Of a DNA stretch of 64,000 nucleotides, positions 11,918 through 22,813 are shown piece by piece. Below the pieces are notes generated by a model. It was not told the origin of the DNA. It saw nothing but the letters and a program-made list of their open reading frames with translations, and searched no databases. The stretch spans positions 496,001-560,000 of the forward strand of contig JALUTQ010000007.1 of assembly GCA_032718865.1 (NCBI GenBank). Reading direction: 5' to 3'. The position numbers and the translations under genes were made by a program. Position 1 is the first letter of the stretch; each line of letters starts with the position of its first letter. Source of the stretch: Tilletia caries. Its lineage: Eukaryota > Basidiomycota > Exobasidiomycetes > Tilletiales > Tilletiaceae.

Positions 11918-12063
11918 GAGAGAAGGGAGATTGAGCGGTGCGGTGCCCGCACAAGTGTTGCACTGTCAATAAGCGGCCTAGTAACGGTCCGTTATTGCTA
12001 CCATGGAACACCTGTACAGGCTGCAGCCGCGCAGTCTCACCCTCCTATTCGATCCAAAGAATG
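11918..12063 (+). repeat. Repeat A, left copy (146 bp)
   Basis: This is directly repeated at 15422-15567. Both copies are 146 bp with no gap and differ at about 10 positions (about 93% identical). It includes an imperfect palindrome at 11967-11997, CAATAAGCGGCC / GGTCCGTTATTG, around a 7-bp spacer that varies between copies. No coding signal was recognised. Confidence 0.9.
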
Positions 12064-12087
12064 GTCCAGGAGGTCGGCAAGACCAGC

Positions 12088-12249
12088 GAACGGGGGCAGC
12101 GTGGTCGTAGGCAGAGTCAAAGTGTGCACGGCTGTGGAGATGATGTCGGTGGGCAGGGTGACAGGAAGAGTCGGCAAGGTGACCGGAAGTGTCGACAAGG
12201 TGACTGGAAGCGTCAGAAGAATGTCGGTGACGATCGGAAAGACATCGGT
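12088..12249 (+). repeat. Repeat B, left copy
   Basis: This is directly repeated, with a few indels, at 15099-15257. It contains internal degenerate 18-21 bp units of the type GGTGACNGGAAGNGTC. On the minus strand it reads as a Thr/Leu/Pro/Val-rich stretch (PVTLPT units). The order is A-B on the left but B-A on the right. Confidence 0.85.
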
Positions 12250-12376
12250 AAGGACACCAGTCACGACGGGAACCACACTGGTGAGGACTGGGGTTGGTGG
12301 CAGCCTTGACTTGGTTGGAACTATGTTTGACGCCCTTGAGAGCCGCGGCGGCGACCTTCTTTGGCTTCTTTGTGAG

Positions 12377-15021
12377 TCCATCATATCGTCATCGTCATCA
12401 TCCTGCAAGACCTCCTGGTCATCATCATCGTCATCAGCCGCGCCGCCGCCGCCTCCTCCTCCTTGTGAGCGATTCGCGTCGTGTGATCGGTTCGCGTCGG
12501 AGCTGCCTCGCGCCGCTTGGTCCAGCGCCATGCCGCTGTCACCGCTTCTGGTTAACAGGTCACCGGCTTGGGAAGGTATCGCCGAGCTCTGTCGCGAGTG
12601 GACCTCTTGGACGGTCGCAAGCGGGTGCGCAGCAGATGTGGTACCCGAGCCAGCGAGCCCGGGTGCAAGCGTTTGTTGGGCAGACATCGGTTCAGCCGAC
12701 ACCGCTGGCGCACTTGCGACAGGAGCACTCGAGGTCGTGCCGGCTCCATCGACGCCCTGTGTAGCTTGGCGCATAAGATCGGCCTGCCACTCCTCGTCCT
12801 CCTCCTCCACATCAGCTTCCAGATCTGCAAACGTCCGGCACAAAGGGCAGGAGAAGCCGGGATGGTGTATCGTAAGGAGAGGCCGGATGCACTTGTAGTG
12901 GAAAACGTGACTGCACGGCGCGATGAAGAGCGCCTGGCAGACCGTGACAGAGAAAAGACCTGGAGGAAAGATATGTGCACGTCAGCTTGATGCTTCCTTG
13001 CATGGGCATAACATGAGAGTGAGTAAAACTTACAGATGCAGCAGTCTGTCACGCTTGTAGGGGGCTGTGCCACCGCTGAGACCGTCGCTCCCGGAGCCGC
13101 GTCTCCGGTGAGCACCTTATCAGTCTCGTTGCCGGAGGGCGTGCCAGGCATCGGTGACCCTTGCAGAGCACGAAGCTGTCGAAGCGCATTGACACTGATA
13201 GAACCATGGAAAGCCAAACGCGTCAGATGCGGTGCAGGCGGGATTACACAGCAAACAACGAGAGAGAAGGACCACTCACTTGTACGGATTCGCCTCCCTC
13301 TGCCAACCCCGGTTCAGCTCGATGCGCATCTTCACACATCGGTAGATCTCCTCCGTTCCGCCCTGGTAGTCCACGCCAAGCTGGATGACGTCGCCGTCCT
13401 TGATGCGGAATGGTCTCGACTCGACGCCAGGAGCTGAGAGGCGGATGTGGTTCAGGAACGTTCCCGAAGACGACTTGGTGTCGCGCAGGAAGAACTGAGG
13501 GAAAACGCAAAGAACGAGAAGAAGTTCAGTTATCACGCCCGGGGTCCCCATCTTCAAGGGGACGGTCCCCACCCTTTAAGACGCTCGTGTACTCACATTG
13601 CCGCCATTCTCGCACCATATCTCCGCATGTCCACGACTGACGACCTTGCTCTTAAAAGCAATCCGGGACGAATCCAAACTGTTATTGCCCCCGCGCCCAC
13701 CCGTCGCCTGTCGACGTCCCGACGCGAGCACAGAGGGGACACTCTCCGCCGCTCCCGCTCCCGCTCCAGCTCCAAAGCCACTGGCAGAGGCACCACCTCC
13801 CATGCCGGCCATCTCGACATCGATCCCAGCATTTTGCGCATGCGCGCCGAGCGTCGCACCACCCCCTACACCCGTTCCGGGACCGGAGGCCGTCGTGAGA
13901 CCTTCGCGCGCGGACTGGAGATTCGCACCCATTGCGGAGGGAGCCGCTCCCGGACCGCTCGTTCCGCCTCGCTCGGTGAAGCGTCCGATCTTCACCGAGG
14001 GCGCTCCGTCCTTCAATTCGCGCTCGATGGGCTCGAAGTGGAGGGAGCGCGAGACCTCGAGGTGTGGTACGAGTCGGATGCGATAGCCCTGTGCTGGGTT
14101 GGGCCCCTGATGAGGCGGTTGTTGTGGATGGGCCTGCTTGGCCCGATGTAGAGTCTTGATTGGGGAGTCCAGCGCCGCCGGAGTTGGTGTCGGCATGCGC
14201 AGGGGTGCCCGAGTTGGCAGAGGTGTTCTGGCCGACGTCTGTGTTCGCTGGCAGGCCCGCGCTCGAGCCTGTACCAGCCTGACCGCTTGGTCGTCCTGAG
14301 GCGGTATAGACATCAACGCTGCCTCGAGGTGCTGAAGCGGTTGCCATGCCGCCAGAAGCGGCGATGAGTTGATTGGACATGGTCCTGGTGATGGCGTCCG
14401 GGATGCGAGAAACAAGCGAGGAGGTCGAAGGTAGGAAGTGATTTGAGAGACTCCTCAATGCCGACGGTCGTCCGTTCGAAGGACTGGAAGCTACAGCGGC
14501 GGAAGCGGGAGACGGCGAGTATGATGTAGACGTGCCTGTAGCACCTGCGTTTGATCCTTGATTGGAAGCTCGAGAGCCATCGGCGTTGACGGCAGTGGCG
14601 GCGGCGGCAGCGGCGATGTCTTGCGAGTTCTTGCCCGCACCGTGGGAGTATCGGCGGAACATTCGACCAAAGGCGCTTCCGGACCCTCCTGCGCCGGAGG
14701 AGGCTTGGGCAGGAGACGCTGCGCCGACAGGGCCGTTCATTGGGTTCCGATGGACGTTGACTGCCGGAGGGGTCGCGGGGGGGGGAGAGGCAGCGGAGTC
14801 CCTGGGAAAGCTGAGATTCTGGGCAATGTTGGAGGACGAGCTGCTGCGGGGAAGGTACTGGGGTTGTGGTTGCTGTTGCTGGTGTCGAGTGCCTCCGGCT
14901 CCTGTGAGAGACTCGGTGCTGAAGGTGGCTGGGACCCCACCTGCGGGGCTGTTTGAGGATACGTTGGGGTTGTGGGTACTGTCGGCGGTGCGAGGACGGC
15001 GATCGAAGCGGTCGAAGAAGC
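12377..15021 (-). pseudogene. Broken inverted copy of the FHA-RING ubiquitin ligase gene
   Basis: The minus strand here matches the plus strand at 22902-25542 almost base for base, including the three introns. It is therefore a DNA-level duplication and not a retrocopy. It lacks the ATG and about the first 29 codons. A homopolymer has one extra base (four C at 14104-14107, against three in the intact gene at 23813-23815), which shifts the frame just before the FHA domain. The acidic C-terminal region is cut at 12377 and runs into repeat B sequence, ending near 12037. A C-run near 14777 is longer by three bases, which is in frame. Intron 3 differs at several sites and the exons at fewer, so the copy is recent but not brand new. 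A functional product is unlikely. Confidence 0.9.
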
Positions 15022-15098
15022 GCTGACGAGTTCCCGGATGAAAGTGCGGATGAGAGCGATCAGAGCCCGGACGGCGGCCAGGAGGGCGACAAACTAGT

Positions 15099-15257
15099 GA
15101 ACGGGGGCAGCGTGGTCGTAGGAGCGGGCGTGGTGGTAGGCAGTGTCAAAGTGCGCACGGTTGTGGAGATGATGCCGGTGGGCAGGGTGACAGAAAAGAG
15201 TCGGCAAGGTGACTAGAAGCGTCGGAAGAAGTCGGTGACGATGGGAAAGACATCGGT
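15099..15257 (+). repeat. Repeat B, right copy
   Basis: Diverged direct repeat of 12088-12249. It carries a short insertion after GTCGTAGG and has lost one internal repeat unit. It starts 78 bp beyond the right breakpoint of the duplicated FHA-RING segment. Confidence 0.85.
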
Positions 15258-15421
15258 CTTGGACGGCAACTGCTGAGACAGTACCGCCGAGGGCGAAGTG
15301 GACGATGCGAGTGGGAAGTTGACGTTCGGCGAGGCGGCGGGAGACCAGAGGGGGGGAAGGCCGATGAAAAGGGAAGGACCGAAGGGGATCGACGAGATTG
15401 GATAACCATGGACCTTGGAGT

Positions 15422-15567
15422 GAGAGAAGGGAGATTGAGCGGTGCGGTGCCCGCACAAGTGTCCCAATGTCAATAAGCGGCCTTTTAAGGGTCCGTTATT
15501 GCTACCATGGAACACTCATACAGGCTGCAGCCGCGCAGTCTCACCCTCCTATTCGATCCGAAGAATG
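15422..15567 (+). repeat. Repeat A, right copy (146 bp)
   Basis: Direct repeat of 11918-12063. It ends 35 bp from the stop codon of the neighbouring minus-strand coiled-coil gene and so may be that gene's 3' UTR. The left copy would then be a displaced 3' end. Confidence 0.9.
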
Positions 15568-15602
15568 TGATGGTTGTGATGGTTCCGGAACTGCCTCGAT
15601 CT

Positions 15603-17902
15603 TCAGTAATCATAGGCGACGCTCCTGGCCAAGGATGAATCCTTCCTGTTGATGTGCCGGGAGATCTCCTGTTGACCCCAATTCGCCGGCCACTTGTTGT
15701 TGAGCATCGTTCGACTGAGCCCATAGCTATCCATCCCCCCAAGCGAATTCCACACTTGTCCCCAGCCGTCCGCAAAGACGAAGCTCGCGATGGTGATTCC
15801 GACCAAGAGCGCGCCGATCATCGCGATGAAGACATGATAGTGGTATGGTCTTCGGTAGGGAGGAGATGGGGCTCCCGCCGGCGCGGGATCAGCAGATGGG
15901 GCTCCCGTCGGCGCGGGATCAGAAGATGGGGCTCCCGCTGGCGAGGAACCAGCGTCCACCAGCTCGCTCGTCTTGCGTTCGACCTTGACCTTGAGCTGAG
16001 CCAGGTGGCCCTCGAGCTCTTGATTCCGGGCCTTCGCAGCCCGAAGGTCGTCAAGCACCGCCTTGTGCTGGGATCGCTCCTTTTGACGCTGTACTTTGAA
16101 GATGTCGAACTCGGACGTCCACTGCTTCCATTTGCGCTCATTGTAGTCTCTTGCCAGGGCCTCGTACTTCTTGCGAAGTTCGGCCGTCTCCTCTGTGAAA
16201 GAACAACGAGAAAGAAAGAAGAGTCAGACGAGAAACACCGGGGAAGTGCGACAGGGTCCGAATGCTGGTTATACTCACCTTCCTTCTTCTCCAACAGCTC
16301 CTCAAAGCCCAGCGCCCGTCTGCTGCTTTCCCTCTCCTTCTCCTCGAGCTCCTTTGCTCCCTCCTCGCTCTTCTCCCGCAGCTTGACCTGCTCCATGTAT
16401 CTCGCCCGCCAATCCTCCGAGCTGTCCGCAATGGTCCGCACCTTGTGGTAGGCCATTCTTTGAGAACTGATGATGGCATGCTGGGTCGTGATGGCGAACT
16501 CATGCTCTGCGATGATGACCGCCTGCTCCTTGATCATGCACTTCTTCTCGTTGTTCCTGCGCTTCAGTTTGTTGATGGTAGCCTCCTGTTTTTCGGTCGT
16601 GGACTCCAGCTCGGCAATCCGGAGTTTTTGCGCCGCCAACAGTTCGACAAGTTCTGCGGATCTCTCCATATCAACTATTAGGAAGATTGAAAATTCGGTT
16701 CAGCGGTGAGATTTTGGCCCATCAATGATATGCAGGCGAGGAGTCCACTTACATTGTTTGACTTCTGCATTCTCCGTTGTTTCCTCGAGCTCGGCTCCCG
16801 CTCGTGGCGCCTGTTCGCAGCTCTCTGCCGCCTCTGATCGAAGGGTGATGCCCAGGGCCGTGCCCGTTGACGAATGAAAGCTGTCATCCCCGCCACTGAC
16901 GGTCTCCGCAGTGATGGGCAATGCGAGGCGACCGTCGAGACCCTCTTCCATGGCTCCGTCGAGGCTGGCATCGTGGGTTGTACCAGGGACTTCGGTTGAT
17001 GGTTGGAAAAGGGCCGCCGTGTTACCATCCGCTGCACTGAATACATCGAAAGCTGTGGCCATGAAGAGGTTCAAGTCGGGATTGACTTGGCTGCTGAAAC
17101 TGGGTTGTTCTGTTGATGGTTGTGGTCGATCGACGGCCGCCGTGTTTCCGTTCCCGCTACTGGCCAACTCTACAGCGTCGGGCAATGCGATGCGACTCAT
17201 GAAGAGGTCAAAGTCGAAATTGACTTGGCTGCTTAAACCGGGTTGTTCTGTTGATGGTTGTGGTTGATCGACGGCAGCCGTGTTTCCGTTCCCGCTACTG
17301 ACCAACTCTACAGCGTTGGACAATGGGAGGTGAACATTGAAACCCTGAAGCTCATCAAGCTCGGCCTCTGTGAGGAAACCACCGAGACCACCGGCCCAAT
17401 TTGGCATCGATCCGCCGAGGCTGGCATTGCTGCTCGTACCGGGGATTTCGGTTGACGAATAGGGGTTGACGGCCGCTGTGCTCCCATCCACTGGACCCGC
17501 TGTCTCCGCAGCGTTGGCCAATAAGAGGAGACCGTCGAGACCCCCTGCGGTTGTTGAACATGCGTTGACGGCCGCTGTGCTCTCATCCATTGGAGCCACT
17601 GTCTCCGCAGCGTCGGCCAGTAGAAGGAGAGCGTCGAGACCCCCTGCCATGAATCCGCCGAGGCTAGCATCGCTGCTTGTGCCGGGGATGTGAGTAGGTG
17701 CTTGATGAATGACGCAGGACTCGGCCGAGGCGACGAAGGGCGAGGAAGTGCCAGTGGTACCGGCAGCGGACGAGGCGGAAGTATGTTCCGAAATCCTGAG
17801 CTTTGCGAACATCTCGATGCACTCGCACAAGTCGCGATCGGTCGCTGACTCGCTGTGTTGTTGCTGGGGAGGGAGCGAGCTCATTTCCATGTTGCTGTCC
17901 AT
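15603..17902 (-). CDS. Unknown coiled-coil protein with a C-terminal membrane anchor
   Basis: I do not recognise the family. Three exons (17902-16753, 16674-16279, 16192-15603) give 711 residues with consistent splice phases. Residues 1 to about 380 are low complexity with two sets of tandem repeats: LDALLLLADAAETVAP / LDGLLLLANAAETAGP (about 89-150), and a longer pair around SSGNGNTAAVD.PQPSTEQP (about 193-285). The middle is a long Glu/Lys/Arg-rich coiled coil (for example AELVELLAAQKLRIAELEST, KAVLDDLRAAKARNQELEG). Three PAGAPS-type repeats follow. A single hydrophobic helix (HVFIAMIGALLVGITIASFVF) then leaves a tail of about 54 residues. This suggests a type II or tail-anchored tether, but that is inference. 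Confidence 0.75.
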
Positions 17903-18941
17903 CTCGTCGGTGTCTTGTGTGCAGGAAGAAGATTGTGTTGCTGTACGCTGTGTAGTCGTTGGGAGTGTTGAACTGTGAGAGGGCGAGAGAGTGGACCTAT
18001 GAGCGTCAGCGTGTGCTTGTGAGTGTGAGTGTGTCAGAGGAGACCTTGGAGGAGAAGGGACTCACCGAGTTCGACGGTTGAAGGAAGGGAAAAGGTGTGA
18101 GAAGGTTTGAGAGAGGAGGGGGGCTTCTTTTATACCTTTCTCCTCTCCCTATTCCCTGACCCTGTCACCCCAGAGGCATTCAGCTCGGACCATGTGACCT
18201 GATCCTGCCCGTTCGTTGCGCATCGTTCTGGGTGCAGAAGAAATGGGAGGAAGATAAAAGAAGAGATCGGATGAAGAGCGTGTTCAGTGTCGCAGTGCCC
18301 GGTTGTGCTGTGTGCCTTACCTTGGTTGTGAACCTCCTTGACGACCGAATTTCCCACGGTAATCCATACTGCTGGAGTGCGACGGGTGCGACAATCAACA
18401 GAAGGAGGGACCAAGGCCTGGATTCTGGAACAGCGCCGCTGCTCGACAACGCACGGCGCATTGACGTCGGCCTACGATCTGCCAGCATGTCCGTCTGGCT
18501 GTCTGAACGAAAAGAAAAGATCAGCGAAAGAAGGAAGGAAAGGAAAGGAGAGGAGAGGAAAAAGGCAGGAGAATGGTGAGCAGTCAGCGCAAGTGCACAG
18601 TAATTGTGGGCCACACTTCGCCCGCTTCACACCTCGGGAGCTGCATCTCCAAGAAAGCGAGGACACCTGTCAGGCCTCGGATACCGGCGAAGTCACTGGG
18701 AAGCATCTGGCACCCATCCTTGTCGATGCTGCGAGTGCGGAGTGTGTGGGCCAGGATGAGAGCGTGCGGCTGGCTGGCTGAGTGGGTGAGTGAGTCGGCG
18801 ATTGCTCCCAGACGCCAAAACGCCGCGAGGTGGTTCGTGCTGGAGACCCGCCTGAGCATCGCCCACGTCGAAGGCGGGCAGGAAGACGCAAGTACGGCTG
18901 CTGCTCATGAGGGTGACGCTCCCAGTCTCCCGCAACCGAGA
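17903..18941. other. Divergent promoter region, coiled-coil gene / SLY1
   Basis: This 1.04-kb spacer lies between divergent starts. The frame upstream of SLY1 stays open back to 18573, but that peptide has no family similarity and SLY1 proteins start near the ATG at 18942. Confidence 0.5.
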
Positions 18942-21848
18942 ATGACGACCCTGCGCCAGGCCCAGCTGGCCACCCTCGACTCCCTCCTGCGCTTCAACCA
19001 AGAGCCCCAGTCCGGCACCGGCACCGGCACCGACGGACAGCCGCTCCAGCTGGTATGGAAGGTCCTCATCCTCGACAAGGCCGCGTCCGACATGCTCGCG
19101 CCCGCCTTGCGCGTGCAGGATCTCCGCGAGGCAGGCATCACGCTGCACATGCAGCTCCATGCGAACGACCGGCCGTCGTTGCCGGACGTGCCAGCCATCT
19201 ACCTCGTCCAACCCACGCTGGCCAACCTGAAGCGGATCGCAGAGGATCTCAACAAGGGTCTGTACGATGCGGCATACATCAACTTCACCTCGCAGCTGCC
19301 TCGCAGCATGCTCGAGGAGTTCGCTGCTATGGTCGCTAGGGACGGTACTTCGGAGAGCGTCAAGCAGGTGTACGACCAGTATCTGGATTACGTCGTCCTC
19401 GAGCCTTCTCTCTTCTCCCTCCTGCCCACCAGCAGCAAGGCCCCACAAGACCCCAAGTCCAAGACGATCGCTGCAAACGGAGCATCAGGCGAGGTCAACA
19501 TCTCCGCCCTAGGCTCCACCTACGAGCGTCTCAACCATCCCGCCTCCGCGGAGACCGAGATCGAGGTCGAGACGGAGGAGATTGCCAAAGGCTTGTTCTC
19601 AGCGCTGGCGACACTTGGTCAGCTACCCATCATTCGCGCGCCACGGGGGAATGCTGCGGAGCTTGTTGCGCGGAAGGTGGATGCGAAGATCCGGGAACAT
19701 GTTCGGAGCGCGGGTGCGGGAGGTGGGCAGCATCTCTTTTCTGGGGGAGGGGCGGGCGATGTTCAGTCTTGGGGCGCAACTGCCCAGAGACCTTGTGAGT
19801 TTTTACTTCTCGCTCAAACCGTTCGATCTTCATCGGTCTCTCATATCTCTCTTTGGACTCCAGTGCTGGTGCTTCTGGACCGCAACGTCGATCTGGTGCC
19901 CATGCTTTCGCACTCCTGGACCTACCAGGCACTCGTCCATGATGTGCTCGAACTTCGTTTGAATCGCGTGACTGTGGAGGTAAGTACACCAAACCCACGC
20001 CGTGTCGCAGCGTCGCACGTTCTGATCACCCTGACACTTTTTCTTCTATCCCTTGCAGACACCAGAACCCACCAGAGGCACAACAACCAAGCGTGCCTAC
20101 GACCTAAACTCTCAAGACTTCTTCTGGGCCAAGAACGCGGCCACACCATTCCCTCAGGTAGCCGAGGACATTGACTTCGAACTGAACCGATACAAGGCGA
20201 ACGCGGCAGACATCACGCGGACCACTGGCATTAGTAGCATGGACGAAGTCGGTCAACTGTGAGTGTATGCGGATTGTCCTCTATAAATGGTCCCAAAAGT
20301 TGAGAAAGCTGAAACGTTCGACCACAATCCTGCAGAGACGTGTCTTCGAACGCGGCCCATCTCAAAGCTGCCATTACTGCGCTGCCCGAATTGACAGCGC
20401 GAAAGGCAACGATCGACGCCCACATGAACATCGCCACCGCCCTGTTGCAAGGAATCAAGATGCGCAGCCTGGACGAGCTGTTCGAGCTGGAAGAGGCCAT
20501 CATCGCGGCTTCCTCCAGTTCGTCCTCCTCCCGTGCTGCCGCGGAGAAACTGCGAACGCAGGTATTGGACGCGATCCGGAAGGAGCCCCCACCTGGTGCG
20601 ACGAACGCTGCGATTGCGGGTGAAGGTGGACTGGCGTTGGGTGGTGCGGAGGCGAAGAAGGCGGAGGAGGAGGCGAAGAAGCGGTTGGGTGAGGACAAGA
20701 TTCGGTTGGCGATGATTTATGTGCTGAGTGTGCCTGCGCAGCAGTATAGTGAGGAAGGGGTGCGGTCGATTGAGGAGGCGTTGAAGGAGCAGGGGGCGGA
20801 TTTGAGGCCGCTTGGATATGTGAAGAGGTGAGTTTTTTTTGGATGATCAAGATTGAGGCTGCGTTCTTTTCTATGTGGGTCTGACTTTGCTTCCTTTGGT
20901 TTTCTTTTGCAGAATTCGAGAGCTCACTCGTATGACGATGCTTGCGACGGCGCCTGTGGCTGCACCTGCTCCTACATCGAATTCAGCCTTGGATCGGGGA
21001 GGTGGTGTATACCGTGGTCTGAGCGCACTCAGCAGTCGGGTACGTGTGGATACGACGTGTTGAATGCGCTGCCGGAAAAAAATGTTTACTCACTCGTTTT
21101 CTGATTCTTAGCTTACGGACCGACTGAAAGAGTCTGGACTGGACAACATCGTTGCGTCGGTGAAGAACTTCTTGCCGTCGCAGAAGGATCTGACGGTGAC
21201 CAGACTGGTGTCCGCATTGATGGACCCGAACAGTGCCTCCTCGAACAGCGGCGCCCGGGCTGCGCTGACAGCGACGGACGACTACCTCTTCCTCGACCCC
21301 CGCGCGGGGACGTCCCTTGCCCAATCGCGATCGGGAACGGGAACACCCTCGTCCGGCGCGGCGAGTCGAACGGAACGGATGGGTCTGAGCGTCGCGGCTG
21401 CCCAGGCTGCGGCCGGCGGTGCGGGCGGACCCTCGAAGCGGCAGACCTTCAGCCACGGGATCGTGTTCGTCATTGGAGGCGGGAACTATGTGGAGTATGC
21501 GAATCTGCAGGAGTATGCGGCGCGCACGGCTCAGGGGGCTGTGGCTGCTGGGATGGGCGGGCCCGGTGGGGTCGGTGTTGGGGGTGGGGCGGGTGGGGCT
21601 GTTGGTGCTGGTGCCGGGGGACGGGCTGGGGATGGAGGACAGGCTGCTGCGGCTGCGTTGGGTGCGAAGAGGATCACCTACGGGGCTACGGAGATCATGT
21701 CGCCGTCTGACTTTGTCCAGGCTTTGGCGGGTCTTTCGCGGTGAGTGTCTGCTCTCCAACGATGGAGGATTATCAGCGTTCGGCGCACCTCAACAGGATG
21801 TTGAAGGACGATACTACCTTGAATACATACGAACGCGTTGGCATTTGA
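18942..21848 (+). CDS. SLY1: Sly1, Sec1/Munc18-family regulator of ER-Golgi SNAREs
   Basis: Sly1 binds the syntaxin Sed5 and promotes SNARE assembly in ER-Golgi transport. Seven exons (18942-19794, 19864-19979, 20059-20258, 20336-20827, 20913-21039, 21112-21740, 21797-21848) give 822 residues. Hallmarks are [36 protein letters not shown], the SM-family [34 protein letters not shown] and, near the end, [15 protein letters not shown] and [15 protein letters not shown]. The last exon encodes only about 17 residues ([17 protein letters not shown]). Compared with yeast Sly1 (about 670 residues) there are added Gly/Ala-rich insertions, one before the conserved VLLDRN strand and one after YVEYANLQ. 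Confidence 0.96.
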
Positions 21849-22813
21849 GATATATGCGTTGGCATTTGTGTGAACCAGGAGGCATGCTCATCTCATCTAA
21901 TCTCGGGAAGTTCAGACTGAGCATTTCACCGCGCACATCGTCGACAGTTGCCCGGCCTGGCTTCATTCTCTTGCTCTCTCTCTCCTGCACGCTCTTCTAT
22001 CCGTGCAGCCGTGCATGCACCAGGCTGGTCGCGCTGGGAAAGTTGGAGTTGGTGACGATGGCGCGATGCAGACTGACGCTGGAAGCGGTCTGGGAAAGTT
22101 TTCAAGCAGGGCATTCTGGAGTCTGGCAGTGTAAAGACTCTGTTCGTGACGCTTTCCAGACTGGCCTCGCGTCCGACTTACTGGGAGCTCAGAAGCTTAC
22201 CTTGGATGTTGGAAGTTTCGAATGGAAGCTGTGAGGCCAGTGCCCTGCGACAGGAGGCCCGTGTCGGGCGGGAGCGCGGGGCTCTGCAGCCGTCGGTGCG
22301 TCTCATCCATTCATTCGTGAGACCAAGTCAGTGAGTCAGGCAGTGAGCGAGTGAGGAGAGGTTGAGTGTGAGTGAGAGAAGTTGTTGAGTGAGTCTGTCG
22401 TCACCTCGTCCTCCTCGCAATAGACGACACCGGGAAGCGCTGAACCCAGCGGTGAGCACAGCAACACTCTCGACTAGGACAGCGACGAGCACCACGACGA
22501 CGACGACGACGGCAAGCGCTCCAGCTGGTAGCAAACAGAGAGAAACAGGGACGGAGCGAAGACTAGCTCACCTTCAAGGGCGTACTGTAAGGCGTCACTC
22601 TCATCTCATCGTCTCATCGCTCCTCGTCATCAAACACTCCCCCTCTCCCACCCTAACCCTCGCCGCCCGCCTTTCTCATCTTGTACCAGCAGCCAGCGCC
22701 CTCGATATCACCTAACCTGGGCGTCTCTTTCCCCCCGCTTACACCTCCCCAGCACACATACCAGTAGCTAGCACCCCCAACCCCAAGCAACGACGACGTC
22801 CCCAATCCTCACC
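21849..22813. other. Spacer between SLY1 and the FHA-RING gene
   Basis: About 965 bp, holding the SLY1 3' end and the promoter and 5' UTR of the next gene. It contains a short ACG-type simple repeat near 22495 and a pyrimidine-rich run before the ATG. No gene seen. Confidence 0.5.

Noticed and set aside
12037..12843. Possible functional C-terminal half of the duplicated FHA-RING copy
   Set aside because: It lacks the FHA half in frame, and its tail is sequence from repeat B. It is more simply part of a pseudogene.
18573..18941. In-frame upstream extension of SLY1
   Set aside because: It would add about 120 residues unlike any SM protein; the ATG at 18942 gives the expected N-terminus.
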